This document shows, piece by piece, positions 55,150-56,577 of a DNA stretch of 56,577 nt. The DNA is taken from the NCBI GenBank assembly GCA_947311635.1, contig CAMZLD010000048.1, positions 1 to 56,577 of the forward strand, written 5' to 3'. Numbering within the stretch: position 1 is the stretch's first letter; every line of letters starts with the position of its first letter. The translations under genes were made by a program, and so were the position numbers. Source of the stretch: an uncultured Flavobacteriaceae bacterium (GTDB lineage Bacteria; Bacteroidota; Bacteroidia; Flavobacteriales; Flavobacteriaceae). Below the pieces are notes generated by a model. That model had not been told where the DNA came from. It saw only the letters and a list, made by a program, of their open reading frames with translations, and did not search any database.

Positions 55150-56241
55150 ATGAAAGCATTTTACTTTATTAACAAAGAAATCGCTAAAATTACACTTTTA
55201 AGCTTGGTGTTTTTAAGCTTAACATCCTGTGGAAGCTACCAAAGCGTACATAATGATACCGATGGTATTTACACATCTAAAACAACTACTAAAAAAACAA
55301 CTCCGAAAGAAAAAGAAGTTGTTGTTCAAAATAGTGATGATGTAGATTACGAAGCGTACTTTAAAAAGGAAAAAGAAGATTATGAAAACATTCAACAAGA
55401 TGATATTTTTACAGATGTAGATAGTTACGAATACGATTCAGAAAATAATTCAGAAGAAAATACAAGCAGTAATGCTGCATGGGGACAATACAGTAATACT
55501 GTTGTTACCATTCATGTAGATCCTTTTTCTAACTATAGCCCTTGGGGTTACGGATATTATGGATATGGGTACCGCCCTTGGAGATATGGTTATCGCTATA
55601 ACAGTTGGTACAACCCGTTTAATAGCGGATTTTATGGTAGTTATTACGGCGGATTTAACCCTTACTGTTCTCCTTACGGATACGGTTATGGCTATAATTA
55701 TGGTTATAATCCTTATTTTTATAGAGGTTACAACAGAAACCCTTATTATAATGGTTATGGGTATTATGGTTATAGAAATACAAGAAATTATGATTACTAC
55801 GGAAGAAGAACGGCATACAATACTCGTAGAGGTTTATCAAGAGGTAGATTAGCAACAAGAACAGCTACAACATCGAGAAGGCCTTCAATCCTTAATCGAA
55901 ATACTACAAGAAGAACAAGAAACACTACAACAAGACCTCGTACTTCTACAAGACCAAGAACTATAAGTCCTAGAAACACCACAAGACCAAGAACAATCTC
56001 TCCAAGAAATACAACACCAAGACCAAGAACCACAACACGTCCTAGAACAACTACGAGACCTCGTGTTAGTTCTCCAAGAACAGTTAGACCAAGAACAAAA
56101 TCTTCTACAAGAGTTCGTTCTAACACAACAAGAACCGCTCCTAGCACAAGATCAAGATCTTCTCGCTCAACAGCATCTCGTTCTAGCGGAAGAAGCAGCG
56201 CTTCATCTCATAGTAAATCTTCTGGCAGAAGTAGAAAATAA
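55150..56241 (+). CDS. Low-complexity lipoprotein: Tyr/Gly-rich then Arg/Thr/Pro/Ser-rich
   Basis: 363 residues. Lipoprotein signal with LTSC near residue 27. An acidic region (about 65-120) is followed by a Tyr/Gly-rich block (125-220, e.g. YGYNYGYNPYFYRGYN) and a strongly basic tail (220-363) of RPRT-, SPRN- and TTRP-like repeats, ending SSGRSRK. I do not recognise a function. Similar proteins lie after proS in other flavobacteria as far as I recall. The basic tail might bind LPS, nucleic acid or polysaccharide. The antisense frame 55797-56147 is a repeat-driven shadow. Confidence 0.8.
   Translation: MKAFYFINKEIAKITLLSLVFLSLTSCGSYQSVHNDTDGIYTSKTTTKKTTPKEKEVVVQNSDDVDYEAYFKKEKEDYENIQQDDIFTDVDSYEYDSENNSEENTSSNAAWGQYSNTVVTIHVDPFSNYSPWGYGYYGYGYRPWRYGYRYNSWYNPFNSGFYGSYYGGFNPYCSPYGYGYGYNYGYNPYFYRGYNRNPYYNGYGYYGYRNTRNYDYYGRRTAYNTRRGLSRGRLATRTATTSRRPSILNRNTTRRTRNTTTRPRTSTRPRTISPRNTTRPRTISPRNTTPRPRTTTRPRTTTRPRVSSPRTVRPRTKSSTRVRSNTTRTAPSTRSRSSRSTASRSSGRSSASSHSKSSGRSRK
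55929..56104 (+). repeat. Degenerate short tandem repeat coding RPRT/SPRN units
   Basis: Units such as ACAAGACCAAGAAC and CCTCGT/CCTAGA recur imperfectly (TRPRT, TISPRNT, TTRPRT), encoding a basic low-complexity tail. Not CRISPR-like: no constant-length spacers, and it is in frame. Confidence 0.7.
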
Positions 56242-56265
56242 AAGTAATTCATAAGTAATATATAC

Positions 56266-56577
56266 ATGAAAAAAATATTTTTAGTGGCTTTCGTTCTAAC
56301 AACGATTTTTGCAAATTCGCAATCTTTAAGTTATAACGATGTAGGTGTCTTATTGGCCAAAGACAACCTTTACGGAACTGCACGATTAAATGCAATGGGA
56401 GGTGCCTTTGGTGCTTTAGGAGGCGATTTGTCTGCAACAGCAATCAACCCTGCATCTGGTGCCGTATTTCTAAATAGTGAAGCTTCTGCTACACTTTATT
56501 ACAGAAATGCAGACATTACCAGTACTTTTTATGGTACAACAGTAAATAACAATGATGATTTTTTTAATCTTTCACAA
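56266..56577 (+). CDS. OmpP1/FadL-type outer-membrane transporter (partial, runs off window)
   Basis: The first 104 codons are visible. Signal peptide MKKIFLVAFVLTTIFANSQS, then AMGGAFGALGGDLSATAINPASGAVF, which in part (AMGGAFGALGGDLSATAINP) is the hallmark plug/first-strand segment of OmpP1/FadL/TodX proteins that move hydrophobic substrates across the outer membrane. The related PorV of type IX secretion shares this region and cannot be excluded from the fragment. Starts 24 bp after the low-complexity lipoprotein gene; probably cotranscribed. Confidence 0.85.
   Translation, partial: MKKIFLVAFVLTTIFANSQSLSYNDVGVLLAKDNLYGTARLNAMGGAFGALGGDLSATAINPASGAVFLNSEASATLYYRNADITSTFYGTTVNNNDDFFNLSQ

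Noticed and set aside
55929-56104. CRISPR array
   Set aside because: Repeats are short, imperfect, without spacers, and translate in frame into an Arg/Thr/Pro-rich protein tail.
55797-56147. 116-residue antisense ORF rich in Leu/Val
   Set aside because: Arises from the complement of the RPRT-coding repeats; low complexity and no independent evidence.

Overview
The window is a stretch of low-GC bacterial chromosome that looks like family Flavobacteriaceae (phylum Bacteroidota). Supporting evidence: a gldK-gldL-gldM-gldN block for gliding motility and type IX secretion, a fused SecDF, a fused hypoxanthine phosphoribosyltransferase-adenylate kinase, exosortase F with its partner protein, DUF6588, DUF4412 and DUF983 proteins, and promoters of the Bacteroidota type (TTTG about 18-23 bases upstream of TAnnTTTG). 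A marine Polaribacter/Tenacibaculum-like genus would fit, but the genus cannot be fixed by eye. The window is mostly core genome. No insertion sequence, prophage, CRISPR array or rRNA is visible.

Layout. 0.2-9.2 kb: an alpha/beta-hydrolase remnant, a LysM/receptor-like lipoprotein, guaA, two inner-membrane proteins of unknown role, lysS, and a DUF456-FkbM methyltransferase pair. A candidate small RNA lies on the opposite strand just upstream of lysS. 9.3-15.3 kb: a TonB-C-like lipoprotein, a frameshifted methyltransferase remnant, obgE, the Hpt-Adk fusion and secDF. 15.4-24.1 kb: fhs, an orphan membrane protein bracketed by two terminators that are exact reverse complements of each other, a DUF4412 protein, mdh, a DUF6588 protein, gyrB, a cysteine-tailed secreted protein behind a tandem CGTTAAA site, and a glucosaminidase. 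24.1-28.4 kb: a PLP enzyme, an ABC-F ATPase, a DUF983 protein and an FAD oxidoreductase. 28.7-37.1 kb: gldN-gldM-gldL-gldK, then an arginase-fold protein that has lost its metal ligands, then topA, all on the minus strand. 37.2-41.8 kb: a plus-strand operon of miaB, a sigma-54 activator, a small protein, lptE, a TPR-like protein and secG. 41.9-45.7 kb: groES-groEL, a metal-binding-motif lipoprotein, the exosortase F pair and a GAF protein. 45.9-53.1 kb: purH followed by the cell-shape cluster mreB-mreC-mreD-PBP2-rodA. 53.1-56.6 kb: rpsT, tRNA-Glu, proS, a Tyr/Gly- and Arg-rich lipoprotein, and the start of an OmpP1/FadL-type outer-membrane protein.

How the parts work together. Much of the window serves the cell envelope: SecDF and SecG for inner-membrane export, GldKLMN for type IX secretion, XrtF for a putative protein-sorting step, LptE for LPS assembly, Mre/PBP2/RodA for wall elongation, and LysM/glucosaminidase proteins for peptidoglycan binding or remodelling. 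Housekeeping genes for nucleotides (guaA, hpt-adk, purH), translation (lysS, proS, miaB, rpsT, tRNA-Glu), DNA topology (gyrB, topA) and folding (groESL) fill the rest.

No large new system is evident. The best leads are the arginase-like pseudoenzyme between topA and gldK, the candidate small RNA at about 7.74-7.83 kb, the mirrored-terminator cassette at 17.2-17.7 kb, the sigma-54 activator and sigma-54-like groES element, the tandem CGTTAAA site, the apparently leaderless guaA and FAD-oxidoreductase genes, and three decayed genes.
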